Shown here: positions 56,373 to 64,000 of the stretch, piece after piece
Position numbering within the stretch: position 1 is the first letter of the stretch
Layout: each line of letters opens with the position of its first letter
Source of the DNA: Allobosea sp. 47.2.35
Lineage (GTDB): Bacteria; Pseudomonadota; Alphaproteobacteria; Rhizobiales; Beijerinckiaceae
DNA length: 64,000 bases
Direction: 5' to 3'
Assembly: GCF_024655635.1 (NCBI RefSeq)
Contig: NZ_JANLGI010000006.1
Location: forward strand, 62,001 to 126,000
Translations under genes and position numbers: made by a program
The notes under the pieces: model-generated
Databases searched by the model: none
Told to the model about the DNA's origin: nothing
What the model saw: only the letters and a program-made list of their open reading frames with translations

Positions 56373-56699
56373 ATGCCGAAACGCCAGACCACCCCAGCCG
56401 CAACCCCGCCGATCACCGATTTCGAGAGCTGCCAGCGGGCGCGGTCCGCCTTGTTTCGCCGGCTGACCGACCAGCTCGAAATCTTCCGCGTCTGCCCGAA
56501 CCGGACCTGCAAGCGGATGCGCGCCTGCCAGGATGCGCGCGGCGCCTGCTTCCGCGCCGTCTTGCGGGCGATGCCGGACGAGACCCGCAGATCCTTCGCC
56601 TACGCGATGGAGAACCGCGCCAACGGGCTCGACCCCGACGAGGCGATGGCGCAGGCCGAGGCGCGTGTTGCCGGGGAGCGTGCGCGGGGCGGGGAGTGA
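56373..56699 (+). CDS. Small cysteine-rich hypothetical protein
   Basis: The protein has 108 residues. Five cysteines (20, 41, 46, 52, 59) include CPNRTCKRMRAC, a possible zinc-binding knuckle, set between basic helices. The C-terminal half (AMENRANGLDPDEAMAQAEARV) is helical. A gggaga Shine-Dalgarno at 56361-56366 supports the ATG at 56373. No signal peptide is present. The family is unknown to me. Confidence 0.65.
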   Translation: MPKRQTTPAATPPITDFESCQRARSALFRRLTDQLEIFRVCPNRTCKRMRACQDARGACFRAVLRAMPDETRRSFAYAMENRANGLDPDEAMAQAEARVAGERARGGE

Positions 56700-56732
56700 T
56701 CTCCTCCCCCCTCACAAATCATGCGCGGGGAA

Positions 56733-56871
56733 CCCCTCTCCCGGATGGGAGAGGGGCAGGGGTGAGGGCCTGCCGCTGATCGCCTGAGCGCAACGGTGCC
56801 GCCTCGCCTTCTACTGCAACGGCACACCCTCATCCGGCCCTCCGGGCCACCTTCTCCCATCCGGGAGAAGG
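56733..56871. repeat. Paired hairpin repeat element
   Basis: Two near-identical hairpins face each other. CCCCTCTCCC (56733-56742) pairs with GGGAGAGGGG (56747-56756). CCTTCTCCC (56850-56858) pairs with GGGAGAAGG (56863-56871). Between them, GGGGTGAGGG and ACCCTCATCC form outer complementary arms. This is the CTCTCCCGGATGGGAGAG type of dispersed repeat common in GC-rich Proteobacteria. It lies between two convergent genes. Confidence 0.7.
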
Positions 56872-56926
56872 AAAGAGGTGTCGCGGTTCTCCTGCGTAAA
56901 CGGCGTCGGGGCTCCCTCGCCGCCCC

Positions 56927-57967
56927 TCAGAACCGGTCGATGATCGTCACGCCGGTGCCCTCGAAGCGGTCCATCGCCATCAGGGCGGGGATCGATTCGG
57001 CGAGGTCGATGCGGCGGCCGACGAGCTGCTGCGGGGTGAGCTTGCCGGCGCTGATCATGTCGAGCATCGCGCCATAGCGATGCGCCTGCATGCCGTGGCT
57101 GCCGATGATTTCGAGCTCGTGGGCGATGACCTGCGCCATCGGGATCGGCGGCGTCGCCTGCTCCGCCAGCAAAAGCCCGACCTGGATATGCTTGCCGCGC
57201 TTGCGCAGGTTCGCCACCGAGTTGAAGCAGGTCTGGGGAGACCCAAGCGCATCGAGCGAGACATGGGCGCCGCCGCTGGTCGCGTCACGCACGGCGGCGA
57301 CGACATCGGGCTGCGACTTCGCATTGATCGTCACCGCGGCGCCGACCTCGCGGGCGAGCTGCAATTTGTCATCGGAGATATCCACGGCGACGACATTGGC
57401 GCCGAGCGCATTGGCGATCATAATCGCGGAGAGGCCGACGCCGCCGCAGCCATGGACGGCGACCCATTGCCCGCCCGTGACCTTGCCCTGGTCGACCACG
57501 GCGCGGAACGAGGTCACGAAGCGGCAGCCGAGGCTGGCGGCCGTGGCGAAATCGATCTCCTCGGGCAGGCGCACGAGGTTGAAATCGGCCCGGTCGATGC
57601 GGACGTACTCGGCGAACGAGCCCCAATGGGTGAAGCCGGGCTGGAACTGGTCGTCGCAGACCTGCTGGTTGCCGGAATGGCATTGCGGGCAGGAACCGCA
57701 GCCCGAGACGAAGGGCACGGTGACGCGGTCGCCCTCGCGGAAGCGCACGACGCTGCGGCCGACCGCGGCGATGACGCCGGCCAGCTCATGGCCCGGCACA
57801 TGCGGCAGGCGGATATCGGGATCGTGGCCGACCCAGCCATGCCAGTCGCTGCGGCACAGGCCCGTCGCCTCGACCTTGATGATGACGCTGTGCGGCTCCG
57901 GGGTCGGGTCCGGCAGGATGCGCAGTTCGGGGGCCTGCCCGAAGGCTTCATAGACGACGGCTTTCAT
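56927..57967 (-). CDS. Zinc-dependent alcohol dehydrogenase (MDR family)
   Basis: The protein has 346 residues. The catalytic zinc ligands are Cys in [10 protein letters not shown] (about 37) and His in PGHELAG. The structural zinc cluster is [15 protein letters not shown] at about 92-106. The Rossmann motif GCGGVG is at about 173 and an Asp after strand 2 (VDISDDK) suggests NAD. ATG 57967 begins the domain ([10 protein letters not shown]). A longer upstream frame was rejected. The substrate is unknown; it converges on the small cysteine-rich gene. Confidence 0.92.
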   Translation of the reverse strand: MKAVVYEAFGQAPELRILPDPTPEPHSVIIKVEATGLCRSDWHGWVGHDPDIRLPHVPGHELAGVIAAVGRSVVRFREGDRVTVPFVSGCGSCPQCHSGNQQVCDDQFQPGFTHWGSFAEYVRIDRADFNLVRLPEEIDFATAASLGCRFVTSFRAVVDQGKVTGGQWVAVHGCGGVGLSAIMIANALGANVVAVDISDDKLQLAREVGAAVTINAKSQPDVVAAVRDATSGGAHVSLDALGSPQTCFNSVANLRKRGKHIQVGLLLAEQATPPIPMAQVIAHELEIIGSHGMQAHRYGAMLDMISAGKLTPQQLVGRRIDLAESIPALMAMDRFEGTGVTIIDRF

Positions 57968-58131
57968 GGGGCGGGCCTCCTTGGTCGAGCCCGTGTCATG
58001 CGGCAGCGCGGGCGGAATCGTCAATCGCGGAGGTGCGGCCGGTGAGACGCCCTTAAGATTCCGCGCCTATGGTGCATGCGCGCTCGGCCTGCCGCGTCGG
58101 CGGGCTTTCCGAAGACGGCCGCGAAACATCC

Positions 58132-59445
58132 ATGAGCGACAGCGTCCACGGCTCGACGATCACCGACACGACCCAATCCGCGGCCGAGCCCGGCCTGCTC
58201 GGCGGCATCCTCGCCGGCTGCGGGCTGTTCGTCCTGATGCTGTCGCTGCAGCCCTTCGCCGGCGTGCCGGAGCAGACGGCGCCGGGCGAATCGACCGGCA
58301 ATATCGTCAACCAGGTTGGCTGGTTCGGGCTCGGCCTCGTCTTCCTCGTCGCGATGCTCCGCCTGACGCAGCGCGATGTGCTGGCACGGCTCGGCTTCGG
58401 CCGCTGGGCCGTCATCTTCGGTATCGCGGCGCTCTCGATCGCGCAGTCGCTCGATCCGACCGCCTCGCTGCGCGGCCTGCTGCTCACCGCGATCGTGATG
58501 ATCGTGGTCGCGGGCGTGCTCGTCCTGCCGCGCGACGAACGCAGCTTCGCCGTCGCGGCGGTCAATGCCTGCCTCGTGCTGCTGCTGCTGATCTACGCCA
58601 TGCTGGTGCTGGCGCCGCATCTGGTGATCCACAGCTCGGAAGGCGCCGAGGGCGTGCATGCCGGCGACTGGCGCGGCCATCTCTCACACAAGAACTTCGC
58701 CGCCCCGGTCTTCTCGATCGTGGCCATGATCGGCATCTACGGCTGGCGCAGCGGCCTGCGCTGGCGCGGCGCGCTCGTCGTGGCGCTCAGCGTCCTCTTC
58801 GTGCTCAACAGCGGCTCGAAGACGACGATGGGCTTCCTGCCGCTGGCCATCGGCGTGGTCACGCTGGCGCGCATCACCGGCCGGCCGGGACTCGCAGTGC
58901 TGGTCCATCTCGTGCTGGTCGCGCTGATCGCGGCGCTGACCGTCGGCTCGGTGATGTCGCCGACACTCAATGCCATGCTCAAGGCGGTGATCTCGGACCC
59001 GACCTTCACCGGCCGCGACGAGATCTGGAAATTCGCCCTGCAGCGCATCTCCGAGCGGCCCTGGTTCGGCTACGGCTATGCCAGCTTCTGGCAGACACCG
59101 GCCGTGACCGGCTTCGAGGAGAACTACGAGGCGAGCTGGGATATCCGCGGCATCGGCTCCGGCCATAACAGCTACCTCGACGCGGCGCTGACCCTCGGCG
59201 TACCCGGCGCGGTGCTGACGACCTGGCTGCTGATGGGCCGGCCGCTCATCGACTACATGCGCAGCCGGCAGATTCCCGGGAACCGCAATCTCGCCGACCT
59301 CTTCGCCATGATCCTGATCTTCATGACCTATGTCGGCATGCTCGAGACCTTCCCGCTCAACCGTGCCGATCCGCTCTGGGTATTGTTCGCCATGGCGGTG
59401 ATGGGGCTCGGCCTCGCCGCGCGGATGCGCACCAAGGCGTCCTGA
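58132..59445 (+). CDS. O-antigen ligase/Wzy-like polysaccharide polymerase family protein
   Basis: The protein has 437 residues with about ten membrane helices. The large periplasmic loop contains WFGYGYASFW and the GHNSYLDAALTLGVPGA motif with His, characteristic of the WaaL/Wzy_C (ExoQ-type) family. LSHKNFAAPV and SGSKTTMGFLP are further family features. It probably ligates or polymerises a surface polysaccharide. The ATG at 58132 (MSDSVHGS) precedes the first helix. It is convergent with the acyltransferase-3 gene (11-base gap). Confidence 0.88.
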   Translation: MSDSVHGSTITDTTQSAAEPGLLGGILAGCGLFVLMLSLQPFAGVPEQTAPGESTGNIVNQVGWFGLGLVFLVAMLRLTQRDVLARLGFGRWAVIFGIAALSIAQSLDPTASLRGLLLTAIVMIVVAGVLVLPRDERSFAVAAVNACLVLLLLIYAMLVLAPHLVIHSSEGAEGVHAGDWRGHLSHKNFAAPVFSIVAMIGIYGWRSGLRWRGALVVALSVLFVLNSGSKTTMGFLPLAIGVVTLARITGRPGLAVLVHLVLVALIAALTVGSVMSPTLNAMLKAVISDPTFTGRDEIWKFALQRISERPWFGYGYASFWQTPAVTGFEENYEASWDIRGIGSGHNSYLDAALTLGVPGAVLTTWLLMGRPLIDYMRSRQIPGNRNLADLFAMILIFMTYVGMLETFPLNRADPLWVLFAMAVMGLGLAARMRTKAS

Positions 59446-59455
59446 CGGCTGCGGC

Positions 59456-60571
59456 TTACTCGGCCGGAGCGAGCGCCGACGCCTTGCCTTTGCGCCATTG
59501 CTTCTGGCCAAGCACGTAGGGCTTCACCTTCAGGAAGGGCTTCTCGATCCAGAGCCACGACACCAGCGCGAAGGCGATGACGATCGGCGCCGAGATGGCG
59601 AAGAGCAGCGGCCCGTTGCCATGGGCGAAATCGGTCTGGCTGACGATCGCCTGCTGGATCGGGAAGCCGTAGAGATAGATACCGTAGGAAACGTCTAGCT
59701 TCTTGATCCGCGCCGGCAGGTGCAGCGGCAGCAGACCGAGATAGACCACGCAATAGGTCAGAAAGGGCGGCACGAAGAAGGCGTATTCGCGCGGCGTGGC
59801 CATCAGGGCGACCGAGGCCAGGAGCGCCGCGACGAAGAGCAGCCAGTGCATCTTCACATGCTCGCGCCACTGGAAGAACAGGCAGCCGACCAGGAAATAG
59901 AAGACGACGACGGTCCAGTGATAGTTGCCCTCGGTGACGCCGAAGCCGACCTTGAACGCGGCGACGGTGGCGCCGAGGATGACCGCGACCGACAGCGCGG
60001 CGAAGAGCAGCCGGCGGTGCAGGATGCCGACCGCGATCATGATCGCCATCAGGATGTAGCAGTAGAATTCCGGCTTCAGCGTCCAGAGATTCTGGTTGAC
60101 CACGCCGGCGACCGGATTGCTCTCGAACACGCCCGGCAATTCGAAGCGGATACGGCCGACGATATTGCCGAAATACTCCCAGAAGCGGATATCGGCGACA
60201 TAGTCGCGCAGCAGCCAGGTCGTCAGCAGCGGGCCGAGCACCAGCGCCGACAGCGTGATTTCGACGAAGAGCGCCGGCACGATGCGGATGGCGCGCAGGG
60301 TGATGAAGGGCCGGACGGCGTCGGTGCGCATGGCGCTGCCGGTGACGAGGAAGCCGCTGAGCGCGAAGAAGGCCGGCACCAGGCTCATCAGGAAGATGCC
60401 GTGCAGCCCTTCCCAGTCGCGGCTCGTATCGGCGCCCGCGACCCAGCCCGAATGCACCGCCAGGATGGTCAGCGACAGGATCAGGCGCATCGCGTTGAAG
60501 CCGGGGCCTTCACCGCCGTTCCGGTTCAGGATATCGGCAGCGCTCGGAAGGGATCGGTAGAGCCGGAACAT
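59456..60571 (-). CDS. Acyltransferase-3 family membrane protein
   Basis: The protein has 371 residues with about ten membrane helices. FNAMRLILSLTILAVHSGW at about residues 25-43 carries the catalytic-type His of the family; LSGFLVTGS, RAIRIVPALFVE and NQNLWTLKPEFYCYI are the remaining signatures. It transfers acetyl or other acyl groups to sugars of surface or secreted polysaccharides. Together with the ligase-like gene opposite, it suggests a polysaccharide-modification locus. The ATG is at 60571. Confidence 0.9.
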   Translation of the reverse strand: MFRLYRSLPSAADILNRNGGEGPGFNAMRLILSLTILAVHSGWVAGADTSRDWEGLHGIFLMSLVPAFFALSGFLVTGSAMRTDAVRPFITLRAIRIVPALFVEITLSALVLGPLLTTWLLRDYVADIRFWEYFGNIVGRIRFELPGVFESNPVAGVVNQNLWTLKPEFYCYILMAIMIAVGILHRRLLFAALSVAVILGATVAAFKVGFGVTEGNYHWTVVVFYFLVGCLFFQWREHVKMHWLLFVAALLASVALMATPREYAFFVPPFLTYCVVYLGLLPLHLPARIKKLDVSYGIYLYGFPIQQAIVSQTDFAHGNGPLLFAISAPIVIAFALVSWLWIEKPFLKVKPYVLGQKQWRKGKASALAPAE

Positions 60572-60730
60572 GCTTCACCTGGATGCGGAACTGCATCATG
60601 CGCAGGCGACGATATGGCCCGGCAGCCGGTCGACTTTCAACAAATGCCGGCAGTTAATCTTAACCCGAGACTGACCGGATATTCGAAAGGGCCACCGCAA
60701 GCGGCCCGGCTTCTGACGAGCGAGACAGCT

Positions 60731-61705
60731 ATGAGCGCAACCCCGATTTCCCTTGGCCTCATCGGCGCCGGTATCATGGGTGAGCGCATGCTGCGCGCCG
60801 CGCTCGACCAGCCCGCGACGGCGCTGCGCGTCGCCGGCATCTGGGACCCTTCCACCGAGGCGATGGCGCGGATCGGCGCTGCATTGCCGTCGGTCGCGCA
60901 TCAACCGGATGCCGCTGCCCTGATCGCGGCGAGCGACTGCGTCTATATCGCCTCGCCGCCCTCCTCCCATCTCGGCCATGCCCGCGCGGCGCTTGCTGCG
61001 GGCAAGGCCGTGTTCTGCGAGAAGCCGCTGGCCGTCGATGTCGAGGATGCCCGCGCTTTCGTCGGCGAGGCCGGCGATCGCGGCGCGGTGAATTTCCCCT
61101 TCGCCTCCTCTCCGGCCGTCGCGCGGTTGCGGGAATGGATCGACTCGGGCGCCATCGGCGCGCCGCGGCGCGTTACGATCGAGGTCGCCTTCGCAAACTG
61201 GCCGCGCTCCTGGCAGGTCGACGCCGCCGGCTGGCTCGACCGCACGGCGCAGGGCGGCTTCACCCGCGAGGTCGTCTCGCATTTCCTGTTCCTGACCCGC
61301 CGCATCGCCGGCCCCTTCACCGGCCTTGTCGCCAAGGCTGCCTATCCCGAGACCGGCAAGAGCGAGCGCCGGATCGAGGCGACGCTGACCGCGGGCGCCC
61401 TCCCCGTCACCCTGACCGGCAGCGTCGGCACGACCACGAAGGACGACCATAACGTCTGGACGCTGGAGGGGGATAAGGGCGCTGTCCGGCTCTGCGATTG
61501 GTCGCGGGCCGAGCGGCGCCTCCCCGATGGCCGCTGGGAGCCCGATCCGGAAGCGCTCTCCCAGAATGAGGCGCGCCCGCTGGCGCTGCGCCGGCAGCTC
61601 GAAGGCGTAGCCAAGCTCACCCGCGGCGAGCCGCATCACCTTGCGACGCTGCGCGAAGCGTTCGATGTGCAGGACATCGTCGAGACGATCCTGAAAAGCG
61701 CCTGA
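60731..61705 (+). CDS. Gfo/Idh/MocA-family oxidoreductase
   Basis: The protein has 324 residues. The NAD(P)-binding Rossmann start is LGLIGAGIMGERM at residues 8-20. The family EKP motif is FCEKPLAVD at about residue 97, with an alpha/beta C-terminal domain. The usual catalytic His region is VVSHFLFLTRR at about residue 180. Members oxidise sugars, inositols or related compounds. The ATG is at 60731. It is divergent from the acyltransferase gene (159-base gap). Confidence 0.9.
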   Translation: MSATPISLGLIGAGIMGERMLRAALDQPATALRVAGIWDPSTEAMARIGAALPSVAHQPDAAALIAASDCVYIASPPSSHLGHARAALAAGKAVFCEKPLAVDVEDARAFVGEAGDRGAVNFPFASSPAVARLREWIDSGAIGAPRRVTIEVAFANWPRSWQVDAAGWLDRTAQGGFTREVVSHFLFLTRRIAGPFTGLVAKAAYPETGKSERRIEATLTAGALPVTLTGSVGTTTKDDHNVWTLEGDKGAVRLCDWSRAERRLPDGRWEPDPEALSQNEARPLALRRQLEGVAKLTRGEPHHLATLREAFDVQDIVETILKSA

Positions 61706-61716
61706 CACGCGCTGCT

Positions 61717-61756
61717 CCGGGCAGCGTCCCGCACTTCAACGCGAGACGCTGCCCGG
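61717..61756 (+). terminator. Hairpin after the oxidoreductase gene
   Basis: A perfect 12-bp stem (61717-61728 with 61745-61756) has a 16-base loop, 11 bases after the stop. It is followed by ATGGCATAAATTTG, a weak T-tract, so termination may be rho-assisted. Confidence 0.55.
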
Positions 61757-61855
61757 ATGGCATAAATTTGCGGCAGATCGGCCAAAGAAACCTTCTTCAG
61801 GATAATTCTACTCTAGCGCATCGATAATTCGAAAAAACCGACTACCTGATGTGAA

Positions 61856-61885
61856 TTGAGCTGAAACCCGCCTGTAGCGTAAAAT
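61856..61885 (+). promoter_or_regulatory. Candidate promoter of the ferredoxin-DUF2849-cysI operon
   Basis: TTGAGC (61856-61861) and TAAAAT (61880-61885) are separated by 18 bases, about 24 bases before the ferredoxin ATG. Confidence 0.5.
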
Positions 61886-61909
61886 CCCTGTTCGAAAGAC
61901 CGAACGGGG

Positions 61910-62236
61910 ATGGGCGTTATCGTGGCAGTTCTCAACGTCATCGATCGACAGGGCCGGAGCCATGAACTCGAAGCCGTGGAAGGCTGGCGGGTCATGGAGA
62001 TCCTGCGCGACTACAAGGTCGGCATCGAGGGCGTCTGCGGCGGCTCCTGCGATTGCGGCACCTGCCATGTCATCGTCGCGCAGGAATGGGCCGGGAAGTT
62101 GCCCGAGCCGCGCGACGAGGAAATCGACGCGCTCGACGAACTGCCATTGATCGAGGCGACCTCGCGCCTCTCCTGCCAGATCATCTGGGCTGACGATCTC
62201 GACGGGCTGACGCTGACGCTCGCGGAGGCCGCGTGA
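61910..62236 (+). CDS. Adrenodoxin-type [2Fe-2S] ferredoxin
   Basis: The protein has 108 residues. Cluster cysteines follow the C-x5-C-x2-C pattern: Cys43, Cys49 and Cys52 (GVCGGSCDCGTC, with an extra Cys47), and the distal ligand Cys89 (LSCQI). As the first gene of a sulfite reductase operon it is a likely electron donor to CysI. ATG 61910 is used; a GTG at 61922 is possible. Its stop overlaps the next start (TGATG). Confidence 0.92.
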   Translation: MGVIVAVLNVIDRQGRSHELEAVEGWRVMEILRDYKVGIEGVCGGSCDCGTCHVIVAQEWAGKLPEPRDEEIDALDELPLIEATSRLSCQIIWADDLDGLTLTLAEAA

Positions 62237-62592
62237 TGGCCGCTCCAGCGAAACGCGTTCCCCTGCCGGCGATCCTCCTCGCCAACGACCTGCTCGACGG
62301 CGATGTCGTCTTCGCCTTCGTCGATGGCGCTGGCCCACTGGCCTGGACCCGCGACCCTGCGCTCGCGCTGGTCGCGGCCGACGATGCGGCGGCCGAACGA
62401 CTCGAAGCCTTCGCCGCTGCTGAACTGCGCGGCAACAAGGTCGTCGACGCCTATCTCGTCGATGTCGCCATCGAGAGCGGCGCCCCCGTGCCGCGCCATT
62501 TCCGCGAGCGCTTTAAGACGCTCGGCCCCAGCAATCGTCCCGATCTCGGCAAGCAGGCCGGTGAAGGCATCGCCGCCGCACCGAAGGGCTGA
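62236..62592 (+). CDS. DUF2849 domain protein of the sulfite-reduction operon
   Basis: The protein has 118 residues. The family is found next to cysI/cysG in Alphaproteobacteria. The sequence is small, Ala-rich and cytoplasmic, with DLLDGDVVFAFVDGAGPLAWTRDP at about 20-42 and LRGNKVVDAYLVDVAIESG at about 65. The role is unknown, possibly assembly of the sulfite reductase. It is translationally coupled to the ferredoxin gene and ends 4 bases before cysI. Confidence 0.85.
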   Translation: MAAPAKRVPLPAILLANDLLDGDVVFAFVDGAGPLAWTRDPALALVAADDAAAERLEAFAAAELRGNKVVDAYLVDVAIESGAPVPRHFRERFKTLGPSNRPDLGKQAGEGIAAAPKG

Positions 62593-62596
62593 TTTC

Positions 62597-64000
62597 ATGT
62601 ATCGTTACGACGAATTCGACGAGCGTTTCGTCCGGGAGCGGGTGGCCCAGTTCACCGACCAGGTGGCGCGCCGTCTCGACGGCTCGCTGACCGAGGACGA
62701 GTTCAAGCCGCTCCGGCTCAAGAACGGCGTCTATCTCCAGCTCCACGCCTATATGCTGCGGATCGCCGTGCCCTATGGCACGCTGAGCTCGCGGCAATTG
62801 CGCCAGCTCGCATTGATCGGCGAGCGCTATGACCGCGGCTACGGCCATTTCACCACGCGCCAGAACCTGCAGTTCAACTGGCCGAAGCTGCGCGACGTGC
62901 CCGCTATCCTCGGGCTGCTCGCCGATGTCGAGATGCATTGCATCCAGACCTCCGGCAACTGCATCCGCAATGTCACCGCCGACCATTTCGCCGGCGTCGC
63001 GCAGGACGAGATCGAGGACCCGCGCCCGACCGCCGAACTGATCCGGCAATGGTCCTCGGCCCATCCCGAGTTCAGTTACCTGCCGCGCAAGTTCAAGATC
63101 GCGGTGACCGGCGCCGAGGCTGATCGGGCGGTGATCAAGGCGCACGATATCGGCCTGCGCCTGCGCCGCCATCCCGACACACATGAAACCTGCTACGAGA
63201 TCAGCGTCGGCGGCGGGCTTGGCCGCACGCCGATGATCGGCAAGGTCGTGCGCGACTACCTGCCGAAGCAGGACCTGCTCGCCTATCTCGAGGCGATCAT
63301 GCGGGTCTATAATCTCGAGGGCCGGCGCGACAACAAGTACAAGGCCCGCGTCAAGATCCTCGTCCACGAGATCGGAGCCGAGGAATTCACCCGCCGCGTC
63401 GAGGCCGAATTCGCCCAGCTCGACGGCCCCTCGATCAATGCCGACCCGGAAGAAGTCGCGCGCATCGCCGCCTATTTCGCGCCGCCGCGCTACGAGGTGC
63501 TACCGGCTGTCAGCAACACGTTGGAAGCGGCGAAGGCCGCGAACCCGGCCTTCGCCCGCTGGGTCGAGGTCAACACGGTCCCGCACAAGGCGCCGGGCTA
63601 CACGGCGCTGACGATCTCGCTGAAGCCGGCCGGCCAGGCGCCGGGCGACGCGACCAGCGAGCAGATGCGCCGCGTCGCCGATCTCGCCGAGCGCTACTCC
63701 TTCGACGAGTTGCGCGTCACCCATGCGCAGAACCTCGTGCTGCCGCATGTGCGCCAGCGCGACCTCTACGCGGTCTGGCAGGAGCTCGGCGAGGCGGGCT
63801 TAGCCACGGCGAATGTCGGGCTTGTCACCGACATCATCTCCTGCCCCGGCCTCGACTATTGCGCATTGGCGACGGCGCGCTCGATCCCGATCGCGCAGGC
63901 GATCCAGAGCCGCTTCGCCGACGAGGCCCGCCAGCGCGAGATCGGCCCGCTCGGCATCAAGATCTCCGGCTGCATCAATGCCTGCGGCCACCACCATGTC
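62597..64000 (+). CDS. cysI: Assimilatory sulfite/nitrite reductase hemoprotein CysI, 3' partial
   Basis: The first 468 residues are visible; the gene runs past the window edge. It is a siroheme and [4Fe-4S] enzyme that reduces sulfite to sulfide (or nitrite to ammonia). The N-terminal parachute segment (GHFTTRQNLQFNWPKL) at about residue 80 and TSGNCIRNVTADHFAG at about 117 are conserved. The cluster ligands start with CPGLDYC (C-x5-C) at about 416 and GCINACGHHH (C-x3-C) at about 459. It follows a ferredoxin and DUF2849 in one operon. Confidence 0.95.
   Translation, partial: MYRYDEFDERFVRERVAQFTDQVARRLDGSLTEDEFKPLRLKNGVYLQLHAYMLRIAVPYGTLSSRQLRQLALIGERYDRGYGHFTTRQNLQFNWPKLRDVPAILGLLADVEMHCIQTSGNCIRNVTADHFAGVAQDEIEDPRPTAELIRQWSSAHPEFSYLPRKFKIAVTGAEADRAVIKAHDIGLRLRRHPDTHETCYEISVGGGLGRTPMIGKVVRDYLPKQDLLAYLEAIMRVYNLEGRRDNKYKARVKILVHEIGAEEFTRRVEAEFAQLDGPSINADPEEVARIAAYFAPPRYEVLPAVSNTLEAAKAANPAFARWVEVNTVPHKAPGYTALTISLKPAGQAPGDATSEQMRRVADLAERYSFDELRVTHAQNLVLPHVRQRDLYAVWQELGEAGLATANVGLVTDIISCPGLDYCALATARSIPIAQAIQSRFADEARQREIGPLGIKISGCINACGHHHV

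Noticed and set aside
55921-56403. 160-codon minus-strand frame between the GHKL-nuclease gene and the cysteine-rich gene
   Set aside because: Arg/Pro-rich composition without any recognisable fold; the DNA is palindrome-rich and more likely non-coding.

Overview
The window reads as chromosomal DNA of a GC-rich alphaproteobacterium of the order Hyphomicrobiales (Rhizobiales). A Bosea-like or related genus is my best guess, but the sequence alone cannot fix it. Support comes from an ExoR-type Sel1 protein, a BA14K protein, PopZ, BioR with its TTATCTATAA boxes, a GTTC-N7-GTTC LexA box, and a small RNA resembling the rhizobial MmgR/alpha-r8 family. Most genes are very GC-rich. Two stretches (about 47.7-48.8 kb and 53.8-55.7 kb) are clearly AT-richer (about 47% GC in sampled lines) and look acquired.

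Left part (1-25 kb): the end of ppiD and trpE, a YqhA-type membrane protein, a BA14K protein and xthA, then exoR overlapping ilvD. Next come a DedA-like protein, a PhoD phosphatase, valS, dps with a divergent flavin-fold stress protein, popZ, tolC with a pcm-like methyltransferase, tRNA-Asn and tRNA-Cys, photolyase, an SDR, and an alaX-sseA-cupin-GNAT operon.

Middle part (25-50 kb): transport and regulation. modABC lies behind a ModE-type operator, and a one-domain ModE-like regulator is encoded 16 kb away. copA-cueR has a textbook 19-bp-spacer CueR promoter. An M20 amidohydrolase, a MarR regulator and a liv ABC transporter (with fused LivH-LivM permease) share a TCATATG promoter motif. An MmgR-like sRNA follows, then exbB-exbD-tonB behind an Irr-like dyad, msrC, a NUDIX-methyltransferase pair, ssb behind a LexA-controlled promoter, a ProX/ProW pair without ProV, rpiB, a cluster of small exported orphan proteins, and bioY/bioR with a BioR box at each gene.

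Right part (50-64 kb): uvrA is followed by an isolated AT-rich gene that fuses a GHKL (MORC/MutL/Hsp90-type) ATPase to a Shedu-like PD-(D/E)XK nuclease. This is the best candidate here for an undescribed defence system. Beyond it lie about 700 bp of palindrome-rich DNA without a convincing gene, a small cysteine-rich protein, an alcohol dehydrogenase, an O-antigen-ligase-like protein, an acyltransferase-3 protein, a Gfo/Idh/MocA oxidoreductase, and a ferredoxin-DUF2849-cysI sulfite reduction operon cut by the window end.

I saw no CRISPR array, insertion sequence, integrase or rRNA.
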